Below, piece by piece: positions 34,423 through 43,433 of a DNA stretch of 64,000 bases (position 1 is the stretch's first letter; each line of letters begins with the position of its first letter). Under the pieces are notes generated by a model, which saw nothing but the letters and a program-made list of their open reading frames with translations, was not told where the DNA came from and made no database searches. The position numbers were made by a program, and so were the translations under genes. The stretch comes from Desulfarculaceae bacterium. GTDB taxonomy: Bacteria; Desulfobacterota; Desulfarculia; Desulfarculales; Desulfarculaceae. The stretch spans positions 682,001-746,000 of the forward strand of contig JAHLKT010000001.1 in NCBI GenBank assembly GCA_020444545.1. The letters run 5' to 3'.

Positions 34423-34877
34423 GCGAGGCGGGGCGAGCATTGGCCAGGCTCTCTCGGGCGGGGATGAACCCCGCCCCTACATTTTTCAACGACAACATTT
34501 AATATGCAGAGGAAAGCCCGCCTCGAAGAAGACGGGTGAGGTGGGGCAGGGATTGCCGCGTCGCGGCCAAGGGCCGCTCCTCGCAATGACAATCGTTTTA
34601 TTGAAACCGAAGGTATTTCATTGCGAGCGGAGTGGAGCAATCTCTGCTCACAGGAGATGGCTACGTCCTTCCTGTGCCACCCACTGAAAACAGGGGACCT
34701 GGCTGCACCTCCTGTCGCGCCGCCGAGGCGCCGCGACCCAGACAGCAAGCTGTCTGGGCCACCCGGAGTTTTTCCTTACCAACTGCCTTTACCCACTTCT
34801 CTGTGCCCCATGAACAAAGGACCAAAAAGGAACGAGGCGGGGATTAACCCCGCCCCGCAGTGCGCTCGGCGATTGGT
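34423..34877. repeat. Intergenic mosaic of palindromic repeat modules, region 3
   Basis: No gene is supported in this convergent gap. Module A is at 34456-34481 and 34836-34857. Module D occurs in opposite senses at 34551-34591 and 34619-34647. Module C is at 34737-34758, preceded by the GTCGCGCCGCCGAGGCG stretch that also precedes C in other regions. The sequence between the copies is unremarkable. Confidence 0.82.
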
Positions 34878-35591
34878 CTATTGCTGGGCGGGCGGCTTGC
34901 ACTTGGCGCGCTTTTGCGCCTTGCACAGGCGGTAGGCCGCATCGTAGGCCCAGAAGGACATGGCCTGCTCCACGTCGCCCCAGGAGCTCATCTGGGCGTG
35001 GTCCAGCTGCTTGCCGCCCACGCGCTTGGCCACCCAGGCGGCCAGGAGCTCGCCGGTCTGGGAGTCGGCCACCTTGCAGGCGATGGCCGCCTCGCCCACG
35101 AAGGCCGGCGAGCCGGTCATGGCGTCCTTGAGGGTGGACAGGGCCACCGCCTGGGGCACCACCGAGGAGACCACGTCCAGCACCACCACCGAGGGCTCGG
35201 CCCGGGTGATGGCCACCTGCACCCGCAGGGTGCCCGGGCCGGGGATGGGCACCATGGTCAGCTCCTGGGACATTGCCTTGTGGATGACGCTGTAGAAGTA
35301 GTTGGCCAGAGCCTGGCGCTCCTTTTGGGTGATCTGCGGGTTGGCCTTGCCCGCTTCGCGCCAGAAGGTCACCGGGTCGAGCATCAGCTTGTCATAGGAG
35401 GCCCACTTGGCCTTGGGGTTGCTGTAGGTCCAGGCGGGCTGGTTGGGCCCCCCCTTCTTCAGCTTGGCCGCCACTTCGGGCCCCAGGAAGCTCACGGGCT
35501 TGGATACGCCCTCGTGCACCGATTTGGGTGCCTGGCAGGCGCTGAGGCTCAAGGCCGCGATGAGCAGAAAAACGCATCCCCAGATTTTCAT
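34878..35591 (-). CDS. DUF3313-like lipoprotein
   Basis: The 237-residue protein starts at the ATG after AAGGAGACTAGGG. Its signal peptide ends in the lipobox LSAC (Cys19). The mature part shows the DUF3313 pattern: KASYDKLMLDPVTFWRE-like sequence (WASYDKLMLDPVTFW), LANYFYSVIHKAMSQEL, a central LRVQVAITRAEPSVVVLDVV, then EAAIACKVADSQTGELLAAW. It should be anchored in the outer or inner membrane periplasmic face. The function is unknown. Confidence 0.85.
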   Translation of the reverse strand: MKIWGCVFLLIAALSLSACQAPKSVHEGVSKPVSFLGPEVAAKLKKGGPNQPAWTYSNPKAKWASYDKLMLDPVTFWREAGKANPQITQKERQALANYFYSVIHKAMSQELTMVPIPGPGTLRVQVAITRAEPSVVVLDVVSSVVPQAVALSTLKDAMTGSPAFVGEAAIACKVADSQTGELLAAWVAKRVGGKQLDHAQMSSWGDVEQAMSFWAYDAAYRLCKAQKRAKCKPPAQQ

Positions 35592-35617
35592 CCCTAGTCT
35601 CCTTGGTTTAATCCCCA

Positions 35618-35649
35618 GGCAGGCGGCTGTCTTGATTATGCCGCCTGCC
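35618..35649 (-). terminator. Inverted repeat downstream of the selB operon
   Basis: A perfect 10-bp stem, GGCAGGCGGC-N12-GCCGCCTGCC, lies just after the last gene of the selB unit. There is no clear T run, so termination is only plausible. Confidence 0.45.
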
Positions 35650-35666
35650 CCGGTGTGAGGCCAGGA

Positions 35667-36221
35667 CTAATCCGGCGGATCGGCCACGGCCAGGCACAGG
35701 GACATGGCCAGGCATTCGGCCCAGGCCCAGGCGGGCGAGTACCAGGCGGCCAGCCCGGCCGGGATGAGCGGCGCGGCGCCATCCTCGCCCAGCTCCAGGG
35801 TGAGCAGCTCGCGGGAGAGCTTGCGCCCCTCGGCGTCGGCCTGCCAGCGCCCCACGTCGTGGAACAGGAGCACCTTGACCCGGCGTTGCCACTGGGCTTC
35901 TTCCAGCCACAGGCGCACCCCGGGCCGCCGGCCGCCGGGCAGGCGGAAGGTGTACTCGGCCAGGGAGAAGCTCTGAAACTGGGCGATGCGCTCCAGCATG
36001 GCGGCCAGGTGCTCGTACTTGTTCAGGTCGTCCACCCCGCCGCCGGGCAACAGGGGCTCCAGCGCGGCCACCACCGCGCGGGCCTGGGCCAGGATGGCGG
36101 CGAGCTGCCCCAGGAGGGGATCGCCGCCGGGCGCGCCGGTTAGCGGCGCGGGCGGATTGGCGGCCAGGCGGGCGGCCACCTCCAGGCACAGGGCCTTGGG
36201 GTCCGGGCCGCCCACGCTCAT
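35667..36221 (-). CDS. Unknown protein coupled to selB (184 aa)
   Basis: I do not recognise a family. The product begins [20 protein letters not shown] at an ATG that overlaps the selB stop (ATGA). It is mostly helical (LLGQLAAILAQARAVVAALE, then YEHLAAMLERIAQFQSFSLA) with a beta segment RVKVLLFHDVGRW, and lacks a signal peptide or membrane helix. Translational coupling to selB is the only clue; a role near selenocysteine insertion is speculative. Confidence 0.72.
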   Translation of the reverse strand: MSVGGPDPKALCLEVAARLAANPPAPLTGAPGGDPLLGQLAAILAQARAVVAALEPLLPGGGVDDLNKYEHLAAMLERIAQFQSFSLAEYTFRLPGGRRPGVRLWLEEAQWQRRVKVLLFHDVGRWQADAEGRKLSRELLTLELGEDGAAPLIPAGLAAWYSPAWAWAECLAMSLCLAVADPPD

Positions 36222-38116
36222 TTGCCCCGCAGGATGCGCTCGTCGCCCACCCGCATGGTCAGGTGGATGGAGTCGAAGTACTCCAGGAGCGGAATGATGT
36301 ACTTGCGGCTGAGCCCGGTTATCTCCTTGAACTGGGCCGCGTTGATGCGCTCGTTGGCCTTGAGGAAATCAGTGAGGCGCTGCTTGAGCTCGGCCAGGGC
36401 CCCGCCGGAGTAGTAAAGCTCCTGCTTGATCTTGACAAGGGCGCCCTCGCCCACCAGCACGGCCAGTATCTCCTTGGCCTGGGCCGGGTCGGGCACCACG
36501 TCCTTGAGGTTGGGCGGGGTGAGGCCGCCCTCGGCATAGGCCCGCTCGATCTTCTCGCGCAGGGCCTTATCCGCGCCGGCCAGCTTCACCTTGTGCGAGG
36601 GCAGGCGCAGGAGGTCCTTCTCGGCCACCACCGCTTCGTCGCCCTCCAGCTTGCGCATGAGGTGGGCGAAGAGCTTGGCGTCGCCGGACTTGAGCAAACG
36701 GCCCTTGAGCTCCTCGCGGGACATGCCCGCCTTGAGGGGCTTGGCCGCGTGATAGGCGCCGAGCAGCTCCTGGACCTGATCGAACAGCTCGTTTTGCACC
36801 GTGGCCGCCACCATGCGGCCGCCTTCTTTGTCAAAGCGTACCAGCTCCTGCTTGGAGAGCATGTCGCCCACCAGGCTGTCCAGCTCCTTGGGGCTCAGGC
36901 TCACCAGGCGGCTGAGCTCGTCCACGGTGATGCCCTTTTCCCCGGCCAGGCGGGCGTGCACCGCCACCTGCTCACGGGGCTCGCCGCTTTTAAGGGCCTT
37001 CAGGTCGGCCATGACCTCGGGGCGGTTGCGCTTGCGGCGGCCGGGGTGGGGGTGCAGCACGATGCCGCCGGCGATGGTGTGCACCGGCGAGTAGGAGCGC
37101 AGCACGTAGCGGTCCCCGGCCATCACCGCCACCGGGGCCTCCAGGCGCACCTGGGCCAAGGCGCTCTCGCCGGGCCGGAGCTCGTCGCGGTCCAGGAGCA
37201 TCACCCGGCCCAGGAGCTCGGCGCTGCCGGTGTGCAGGCGGATGGGCGCGCGGTGCTTGATGGGACGGGCCATGTCGGGCAGGGCGTTGAGTTCCAGGTC
37301 CAGCCACAGCGAGGGGCTCAAGGCTCCCGGCGTGGCCAGCACGTCGCCGCGCTCCACCCCGGCCTTTTCGATGCCTTGCAGGTTTATGGCGGTGCGCTGC
37401 CCCCGCCGGGCGGTGGTCACCTCGTCGTTGTGCACCTGGAGCCCGCGCACCTTGGCGGTCACGTCCTTGGGGTAGATGGTCACTTCCTGGCCCACGCTGA
37501 TCTGGCCGCCGGTGGCCGTGCCGGTGATCACCGTGCCGAAGCCCTTCATGGTGAACACCCGGTCCACGGGCAAACGGAAGGGCCCCACGGCCGGGCGCTC
37601 CTCCAGGCGCTCCACCATCGTGGTCAGCTCGGCCTTGAGCTCATCGATGCCCTGGCCGGTGACCCCGCTGACCGGCACGATGGGCGCGCCCTCCAGGAAG
37701 GTGCCCTCCACGTACTCGGCCACGTCCTCAATGACCAGCTCCAGCCACTCCTCGTCCACCATGTCGGTCTTGGTGAGCACCACCAGGCCTTCGCTGACCC
37801 CCAGGAGCTTGCAGATGTCCAGGTGCTCGCGGGTCTGGGGCATGACCCCCTCGTCGGCCGCGATGACCAGGGCCACCAGGTCGATGCCCGCCGCGCCGGC
37901 CACCATGTTCTTGACGAACTTCTCGTGACCGGGCACGTCCACGATGCCCAGGCGCTGGCCGCCGGGCAGGTCCAGGTAGGCGAAGCCCAGCTCGATGGTG
38001 ATGCCGCGGGCCTTCTCTTCCTTGAGGCGGTCGGTCTCGATGCCGGTGAGCGCCTTGACCAGGGTGGTCTTGCCGTGGTCGATGTGGCCGGCGGTGCCCA
38101 GGACGATCTGTTTCAT
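36218..38116 (-). CDS. selB: Selenocysteine-specific translation elongation factor SelB
   Basis: The 632-residue protein begins [19 protein letters not shown]; the ATG at 38116 is chosen over an upstream in-frame ATG. The GTPase G1 (GHIDHGKT), the switch ([17 protein letters not shown]) and [12 protein letters not shown] are intact, followed by domains II and III and a C-terminal winged-helix set that reads the SECIS hairpin ([21 protein letters not shown]). It delivers Sec-tRNA to UGA codons with SECIS elements. selA, selD and selC are not in the window. Confidence 0.96.
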   Translation of the reverse strand: MKQIVLGTAGHIDHGKTTLVKALTGIETDRLKEEKARGITIELGFAYLDLPGGQRLGIVDVPGHEKFVKNMVAGAAGIDLVALVIAADEGVMPQTREHLDICKLLGVSEGLVVLTKTDMVDEEWLELVIEDVAEYVEGTFLEGAPIVPVSGVTGQGIDELKAELTTMVERLEERPAVGPFRLPVDRVFTMKGFGTVITGTATGGQISVGQEVTIYPKDVTAKVRGLQVHNDEVTTARRGQRTAINLQGIEKAGVERGDVLATPGALSPSLWLDLELNALPDMARPIKHRAPIRLHTGSAELLGRVMLLDRDELRPGESALAQVRLEAPVAVMAGDRYVLRSYSPVHTIAGGIVLHPHPGRRKRNRPEVMADLKALKSGEPREQVAVHARLAGEKGITVDELSRLVSLSPKELDSLVGDMLSKQELVRFDKEGGRMVAATVQNELFDQVQELLGAYHAAKPLKAGMSREELKGRLLKSGDAKLFAHLMRKLEGDEAVVAEKDLLRLPSHKVKLAGADKALREKIERAYAEGGLTPPNLKDVVPDPAQAKEILAVLVGEGALVKIKQELYYSGGALAELKQRLTDFLKANERINAAQFKEITGLSRKYIIPLLEYFDSIHLTMRVGDERILRGK

Positions 38117-38589
38117 GGCGGGCCTTTCAATGCGGGCGAAATAACGATTCGGTACAGCCAAATATATGGGCCGGGTGCGGGAAGCGTCAAGCGACGGGGG
38201 CGGCGGCTGGAGCGGGGAGCGGGGATGGGCCTGCCGAATTAGCTGGATGGCGGGAGTAACGGTATGGGACGCCGCCGTGAAGGTGGGCGCTCTCGGGCGG
38301 GGATAAACCCCGCCCCTACGTTTTTCTTTTCATTCCCTGCGCCATAAGCTTGCCACCATGGATAATCGCGGCCGCCCGCCGAACCTCTTGTCGCGCCGCC
38401 AAAGCGACGCGACCCAGACAGCAAGCTGTCTGGGCCACCCGGAAGAATCCTTCTTTTTTCCCCACCCTCTTCCTGCCCCTATGGGAAGGTGGAAGATTTC
38501 TTGTGGCATCGGGGAACGCCGCCGCCCCGACAGCAGGGCTATCGGGGCGGCAGGAAAAGGCGTTTGAGGCGGGGCGAGCCCGGAGGCGG
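38117..38589. repeat. Intergenic mosaic of palindromic repeat modules, region 4
   Basis: No gene is supported. The first 100 bp hold the selB promoter region, AT-rich around 38158-38166 without a clear -10. Module A is at 38295-38320, module C at 38413-38434 (again after a TTGTCGCGCCGCC stretch), and a mixed module B at 38525-38547. Module D is absent here. Confidence 0.8.
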
Positions 38590-39945
38590 CTAGGCCGCGG
38601 CGCTGGCCTGGCGCGAGGCGCGGCGGGCGGCGCGGCGGGCGCGCTTGGCCGGAGACTTGCCCGTCTTGGGGGCCTTGCCCGGCGCGGCGGCCTTGCCAGG
38701 CGCGGAGGCCTTGGCCGTCTTGGCGGCCTTGGCGGGCGCGGAGGCCTTGGCGGGCGCGGAGGCCTTGGCGGTCGCGTAGGGCTTGGCCGGCGCGGAGGCC
38801 TTGGCCGGGGCGAAAGGTCCCGGGCCCTGCACCGGCACCCGCTGCTTTATGAGCCGCTCGATGCCGCGCAAATAGTTGCGCTCCTCGGCGCTGCAAAAGG
38901 ATATGGCCACCCCGTCCGCCCCGGCGCGGGCGGTGCGCCCGATGCGGTGCACATAGCACTCGGGCTCGTTGGGCAGGTCGTAGTTGATCACGTGAGTCAC
39001 GCCTTCCACGTCGATGCCCCGCGAGGCGATGTCCGTGGCCACCAGCACCCTGGTGCGTCCGCTGCGGAAGCTGGCCAGGGCCCGCTGGCGGGCGTTCTGC
39101 GACTTGTTGCCGTGGATGGCCTGGGCGTTCACCCGGTTGGCCTCCAGCTGCCTGACCACCTTGTCGGCCCCGTGCTTGGTGCGGGTGAAGACCAGCACCC
39201 GGCGGGTGCCGGAGTCCTGGAGCACCGTGCCCAGCAGGGCGCGCTTGCCGGCCTGGGGCACGAAGAACACCCGCTGGTCGATGCGCTCCACCGGAGTGGC
39301 CACGGGAGACACCTGGACCTTGGCCGGGTTGGTGAGGATCTCACCGGCCAGCCTGGCGATGGTCGGGGGCATGGTGGCCGAGAAGAACAGGCTCTGCCGT
39401 GCCGAGGGGATGATGGCCAGCAGGCGCTTGATGTCGGGCAAGAAGCCCATGTCCAGCATGCGGTCGGCCTCGTCCAGGACGAAGACCTCCAGCTTGTTCA
39501 GGCGCAGGTTGCCCCGCCCGATGAGGTCGAGCAGGCGGCCGGGGGTGGCCACCAGAACATCCACCCCGCGATTGCAGGCCTTGATCTGGGGGCCCATGTT
39601 CACACCGCCCACCACCACGGCCAGGCTCAGGCGCAGATAGCGGCCGTAGCCGCGGAAGCTGTCGGCCACCTGGATGGCCAGCTCACGGGTGGGGGCCAGC
39701 ACCAAGGCGCGGGCGTGGCGCGCGGCGGGCCGCTGCTTGTCGCCCGCGAGCCGGTGCAGGATGGGCAGCGCGAAGGCCGCGGTTTTGCCGGTGCCGGTCT
39801 GGGAACAGCCCAGCAGGTCGCGCCCCTCCAAAAGGGGAGGTATGGCGGCGGCCTGCACGGCGGTGGGGGTCTCATAGGACAGCTCGCGCAGGGCGCGCTG
39901 CAGGGGGGCGCCGAGCGCCAACTGATCAAAAGAACTAGGGGTCAT
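38590..39945 (-). CDS. DEAD-box RNA helicase, RhlE-like
   Basis: The 451-residue protein has all core motifs: Q-motif region ([16 protein letters not shown]), [16 protein letters not shown] (Walker A), [22 protein letters not shown] (DEAD) and FFSATMP. The helicase C domain has [17 protein letters not shown] and [10 protein letters not shown]. The last 75 residues are a low-complexity Ala/Lys/Pro tail with repeated ASAPAK units, a basic RNA-binding extension. Such enzymes remodel RNA or ribosome-assembly intermediates, often in the cold. The long upstream region at 39946-40365 may hold its leader. Confidence 0.93.
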   Translation of the reverse strand: MTPSSFDQLALGAPLQRALRELSYETPTAVQAAAIPPLLEGRDLLGCSQTGTGKTAAFALPILHRLAGDKQRPAARHARALVLAPTRELAIQVADSFRGYGRYLRLSLAVVVGGVNMGPQIKACNRGVDVLVATPGRLLDLIGRGNLRLNKLEVFVLDEADRMLDMGFLPDIKRLLAIIPSARQSLFFSATMPPTIARLAGEILTNPAKVQVSPVATPVERIDQRVFFVPQAGKRALLGTVLQDSGTRRVLVFTRTKHGADKVVRQLEANRVNAQAIHGNKSQNARQRALASFRSGRTRVLVATDIASRGIDVEGVTHVINYDLPNEPECYVHRIGRTARAGADGVAISFCSAEERNYLRGIERLIKQRVPVQGPGPFAPAKASAPAKPYATAKASAPAKASAPAKAAKTAKASAPGKAAAPGKAPKTGKSPAKRARRAARRASRQASAAA

Positions 39946-40365
39946 CGTAGGATTTTTCCATGCAAAATTGGAGGGGGGGCCGAAGGCGCCGCCTCCTGAT
40001 TATCAAAACATGACGCCGTTCCCCACGGGGAGAACAGGGCCACGCGGAACCAGAGAGCCTAAATTTTTCTGCTAATTAAGATTGGCGGGATGGGCCAGGG
40101 TCGTTAGCACGCACTTGGGCTATATGGTTATCTTCGCGGTAACTCTACCGGCTAATGCGGCCTTGTCAACTCGCCCCCGCCGCGACGGCTTTCCCGCGCC
40201 CGCCCCATCCGAGGCCTGACGCCATGCCCCGTAAAACCGACCAAAGACACACGGCGGGGGATTTATGCCGTAGAATGAAGCAATAGCGCCTACTCCGACA
40301 CAAGCGGACCTCGGCGCGCCGCCACGCCGAGCTCTCTGCAACCCTAACCGGACGACAACCCCATA
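39946..40365. other. Divergent intergenic region between the helicase and sensor-like genes
   Basis: This 420-bp gap holds the divergent promoters of the two flanking genes. I see no gene, tRNA or recurring module. GGCGCCGAAGGCGCC-like symmetry is near 39979. GTAGAAT around 40270 is -10-like for the + gene, without a good -35. The leader of the helicase gene could be long. Confidence 0.4.
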
Positions 40366-40929
40366 ATGCCTATCGACCGCAGATGGACCAAGGCTCACAC
40401 GGTGGTGAGCATAGCCCTGCTGAGCAGCCTGCTGCTGCTGTCGATGATAGGCAAGTGGGGGCCCTGGTTCGCCCAGGAGACCCCGGCCCCCCACCGACCC
40501 GCCACGGCCGGCAACCTGGTGCTGAGCATAGACAGCAACCTGATCCGCGCCCAGGTGATCATGGAAAACCTGGTGTTCGCCGAAGACCTCTCCGAACTGG
40601 CCCCCCAGGTGAAGACCGTGGACCTGCTGACCGAGGAGATCACCCGCGACTTCCAGGCCATGGCCGAGTTCTTCACCGGCGACAACCCCCAATTCAACCG
40701 GGCCCAAGACCTTTTCCGGGAATGGAAGGCCATCCGGGACCAGGTGATCAAGCTCAGCGCCGCCGGCCCTACCATCCGGGCCCAGAAAATGGTCCTGGGC
40801 CAGAGCGCGGCCCACGTCCAGAAGATCCGGGACGCCCTGGTCAAGCTGGAGCGCTTTACCAAAAAGCGGGGCGAGGAGTTCGACTCCAAGGCCTACCATA
40901 CCTATCAAGAGGAGCAAAAGAGCCGGTAG
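40366..40929 (+). CDS. Single-pass membrane protein with a four-helix-bundle-like domain
   Basis: The 187-residue protein has one N-terminal membrane segment (VVSIALLSSLLLLSMIG) and then about 140 residues of amphipathic helices (LVLSIDSNLIRAQVIMENLV, LLTEEITRDFQAMAEFFTG, VQKIRDALVKLERFTKKRGE). This resembles the periplasmic 4HB_MCP sensor module, but no second membrane segment, HAMP or signalling domain follows. It may be a stand-alone sensor or a structural protein. The ribosome site is weak; the start is not certain. Confidence 0.65.
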   Translation: MPIDRRWTKAHTVVSIALLSSLLLLSMIGKWGPWFAQETPAPHRPATAGNLVLSIDSNLIRAQVIMENLVFAEDLSELAPQVKTVDLLTEEITRDFQAMAEFFTGDNPQFNRAQDLFREWKAIRDQVIKLSAAGPTIRAQKMVLGQSAAHVQKIRDALVKLERFTKKRGEEFDSKAYHTYQEEQKSR

Positions 40930-40957
40930 CGCCCCCCCGCGCGTGCCGGCCCCCCGC

Positions 40958-42460
40958 CTACAGGCAGGAGTGGAAGACCTTGCGGAAGTGATAGCCGTAG
41001 ATGGCGAAGGTCACGGCCATGGGGAAGCGGCCGGGGCGCCGGAACAGGGACCAGAGCAGGAGCTTCCAATACTGCCAGCGGGCCGAGTCCTTGACCCCCA
41101 GCACCAGCAGGGTCTTGGGGAAGGCCCAGGCGTAGCCGGAGTGCAGGCGCACATAGCCGGTGTGGAAATGGGCCCGGTTCTTCTCCGGGACGCGGTAATC
41201 CCGCAAGTAGTCGCGCACCCGCTTGAAATAGGGCTTGGGCGAGTAGATGCCGCTGATCACCTCGTTGTAGCCTTGGGACAGGGCCTCCAGGCCCATGCGG
41301 GGCATGATATTGGTGGAGAAGTCGGTGTTGTCGCCGGTGACCTCGGTGAGCAGGCGGCCCTCCTGGGTTATGCGCCGGTATAGCCGGCTGCCCCGGGGCG
41401 CGTTCAACAGCCCCACCATGGCCGTGACGATACGGCTGTTCTGGATCAGCTCGATCTGCTGCTCGAACACCGAGGAAGTGTCGCTGTCAAAGCCCACGAT
41501 GAAGCCGCCGCGCACCTCCAGGCCGAAGCTCTGGATCTTCTTGACGCAGGCCACCAGGTCGCGGTTGCGGTTTTGCAGCTTGCTGCACTCGGCCAGGCTG
41601 TCCGGGTTGGGGGTCTCGATGCCCACGAACACCCCGTCGAAACCGGCCCGCACCATCATCTTCATCAGCGTTTCGTCGTCGCTCAGGTCTATGGAGGCCT
41701 CGGTGGAGAGCACGAAGGGATGGCGGTGCTGCTTCATCCAGCAGATCATGGCCGGCAGGACCTCGTCCTTGAGCTTGGCCCGGTTGCCGATGAAGTTGTC
41801 GTCCACGATGAACAGGGCTCCCCGCCAACCCGCGGTATAGAGGCTGTCCAACTCGGCCAGGACCTGATTGGCTCCCTTGGTGCGCACCTTGCGGCCAAAC
41901 AGGGAGGTGATGTCGCAGAACTCGCACTGGAAGGGGCAACCCCGGGAGTATTGCAGGCTCATGGAGGCGTAGCGCCTGAGCTTGAACAGGCTCCACAGGG
42001 GCGGGGGGGTGTCGACCAGGGAGGGGTATTGGTCCGTGGCGTACAGGGGCTTGGCCCGGCCGGCCTCCAGGTCTTGCAGGAAGGGGGGCAGGGTTATCTC
42101 GGCCTCGCCCAGGACGAAGTGGTCCACGCCCTGGAAATCCTGGTGGCAGGTGGTGAAAAGGGGGCCGCCGGCCACCACCTTGACCCCCATGGCCCGGCAG
42201 CGGTCCAACAGCCGCTGGACGGACTTGCGCTGGATGGCCATGGCGCTGATGAACACGTAGTCGGCCCAGTGCAGGTGCTTGTCCCTGAGGGGCTCCACGT
42301 TCTCGTCGACGAGCTTCTTTTCCCAGGCCTCGGGCAGCATGGCCGCCACGGTGGCCAGGCCCAGGGGCGGGTGCAGGGCTTTCTTGGAGATGAACTTCAG
42401 GGCGTACTTGAAGCTCCAGAAAGTTTCCGGGTTTTGGGGGTAGATCAGGAGAGCTTTCAT
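40958..42460 (-). CDS. B12-binding-domain radical SAM protein (HpnP/DUF4070-like)
   Basis: The 500-residue protein has an N-terminal cobalamin-binding-like domain (MKALLIYPQNPETFWSFKYA, VVAGGPLFTTCHQDF) and a radical SAM core with CxxxCxxC in YSRGCPFQCEFCDITSLFG. GVFVGIETPN and RGGFIVGFDSD follow, and the C-terminus is of DUF4070 type. HpnP of this architecture methylates hopanoids at C2, but many relatives have other unknown methylation targets. No hopanoid gene is adjacent. Confidence 0.9.
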   Translation of the reverse strand: MKALLIYPQNPETFWSFKYALKFISKKALHPPLGLATVAAMLPEAWEKKLVDENVEPLRDKHLHWADYVFISAMAIQRKSVQRLLDRCRAMGVKVVAGGPLFTTCHQDFQGVDHFVLGEAEITLPPFLQDLEAGRAKPLYATDQYPSLVDTPPPLWSLFKLRRYASMSLQYSRGCPFQCEFCDITSLFGRKVRTKGANQVLAELDSLYTAGWRGALFIVDDNFIGNRAKLKDEVLPAMICWMKQHRHPFVLSTEASIDLSDDETLMKMMVRAGFDGVFVGIETPNPDSLAECSKLQNRNRDLVACVKKIQSFGLEVRGGFIVGFDSDTSSVFEQQIELIQNSRIVTAMVGLLNAPRGSRLYRRITQEGRLLTEVTGDNTDFSTNIMPRMGLEALSQGYNEVISGIYSPKPYFKRVRDYLRDYRVPEKNRAHFHTGYVRLHSGYAWAFPKTLLVLGVKDSARWQYWKLLLWSLFRRPGRFPMAVTFAIYGYHFRKVFHSCL

Positions 42461-42995
42461 TTGAACACCGCTTTCAATTCCGCAATCAAGGCAGCCGCCG
42501 CGTTTACCCTGGGTGTGTTTCCGGGAGCCTGGAGGCGACGCCGCCCCTCGCTCTCTCCGGCGGCCAATATTTTAATTTCCTAAAAAAATACTATTTTTCT
42601 AGATTATATCCTTTTTGGGGGCCGCCGCCCGGTTTATTTGGGGAGGAGGCTGCGCCATAATCTTGCCGCCAGAGATAATCGCGGCCGCCCGCCACACCTC
42701 TTGTCGCGCCGCCGAGGCGACGCGACCCAGACAACACGCGGTCTGGGCCACCCGGAAGATTTCTTGTGGCAACGCGGGTGCGCCGCCACCCCGATAGCAG
42801 AGCTATCGGGGGCAGCAGGAAAAGCATGTCAGGCAGTGCGGCGGGTGCCATAGCCAGGGCAGGCGCTCTTGGGCGGGGATAAACCCCGCCCCTACATTTT
42901 TCTTTTTCATTTCCCAACCTCTTCTTTCCCCTCCACCTCAGTCGCCCCCTTCCCTCTTGCCTGGCGGGTTGTTAACCAAGCGTGTCCACGGCATA
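42461..42995. repeat. Promoter zone and repeat mosaic, region 5 (divergent gap)
   Basis: No gene is supported. The - strand carries TATAAT at 42603-42608 for the radical SAM gene, within an AT-rich patch (42573-42610) containing AAAAATA-C-TATTTTT. A degenerate module C (CCCAGAC and GTCTGGG arms, 42726-42747), module B (42789-42811) and module A (42871-42896) follow. This is the only region where the modules lie between divergent genes. Confidence 0.75.
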
Positions 42996-43433
42996 ATGAC
43001 CCCCATGTCTAATCGAGCCCCTGGAGTGGTGCTGGCCCTGGACGTGGGGCTCAAGCGCATCGGCCTGGCGGTTAGCGACCCGGAGCGGCGCACCGCCGCG
43101 CCGCTGTCGGTCTATGAGCGCATCAACCGCGACGCGGACGTGGAGGCCATCGGCGAGATCGCGGCCGAGCAGGGAGCCACGCTTCTCGTGGTGGGCCTGC
43201 CCGCCCGGGCGGGCGGCGGCCTGAGCCCCGAGGGCGAGCGCGTGGTGTCCCTGGCCAAGCGCCTGGAGCGCCGCCTGGGCCTGCCGGTGGAGATGATGGA
43301 CGAGGCGCTGTCCACGGCGGAGGCTCACGAGGTGATGATCGAGGCCGGGGTGAGCCGGGCCAAGCGCAAGCGGGTGGTGGACCGGGCGGCGGCGGCGGTT
43401 ATCCTGCGCCGCTGGCTGGAGGCCCGCGCTTGA
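42996..43433 (+). CDS. ruvX: Putative pre-16S rRNA nuclease / Holliday junction resolvase (YqgF)
   Basis: The 145-residue protein has the RNase H-like core of YqgF: VVLALDVGLKRIGLAVSDPE with the catalytic Asp, LLVVGLPARAGGGLSPEGE and VEMMDEALSTAEAHEVM, and the terminal Asp in VVDRAAAAVIL. YqgF trims 16S rRNA 5' ends; resolvase activity was inferred from the fold. ATGs at 42996 and 43005 are both possible and neither has a clear Shine-Dalgarno. It overlaps mltG by 4 bp. Confidence 0.9.
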   Translation: MTPMSNRAPGVVLALDVGLKRIGLAVSDPERRTAAPLSVYERINRDADVEAIGEIAAEQGATLLVVGLPARAGGGLSPEGERVVSLAKRLERRLGLPVEMMDEALSTAEAHEVMIEAGVSRAKRKRVVDRAAAAVILRRWLEARA

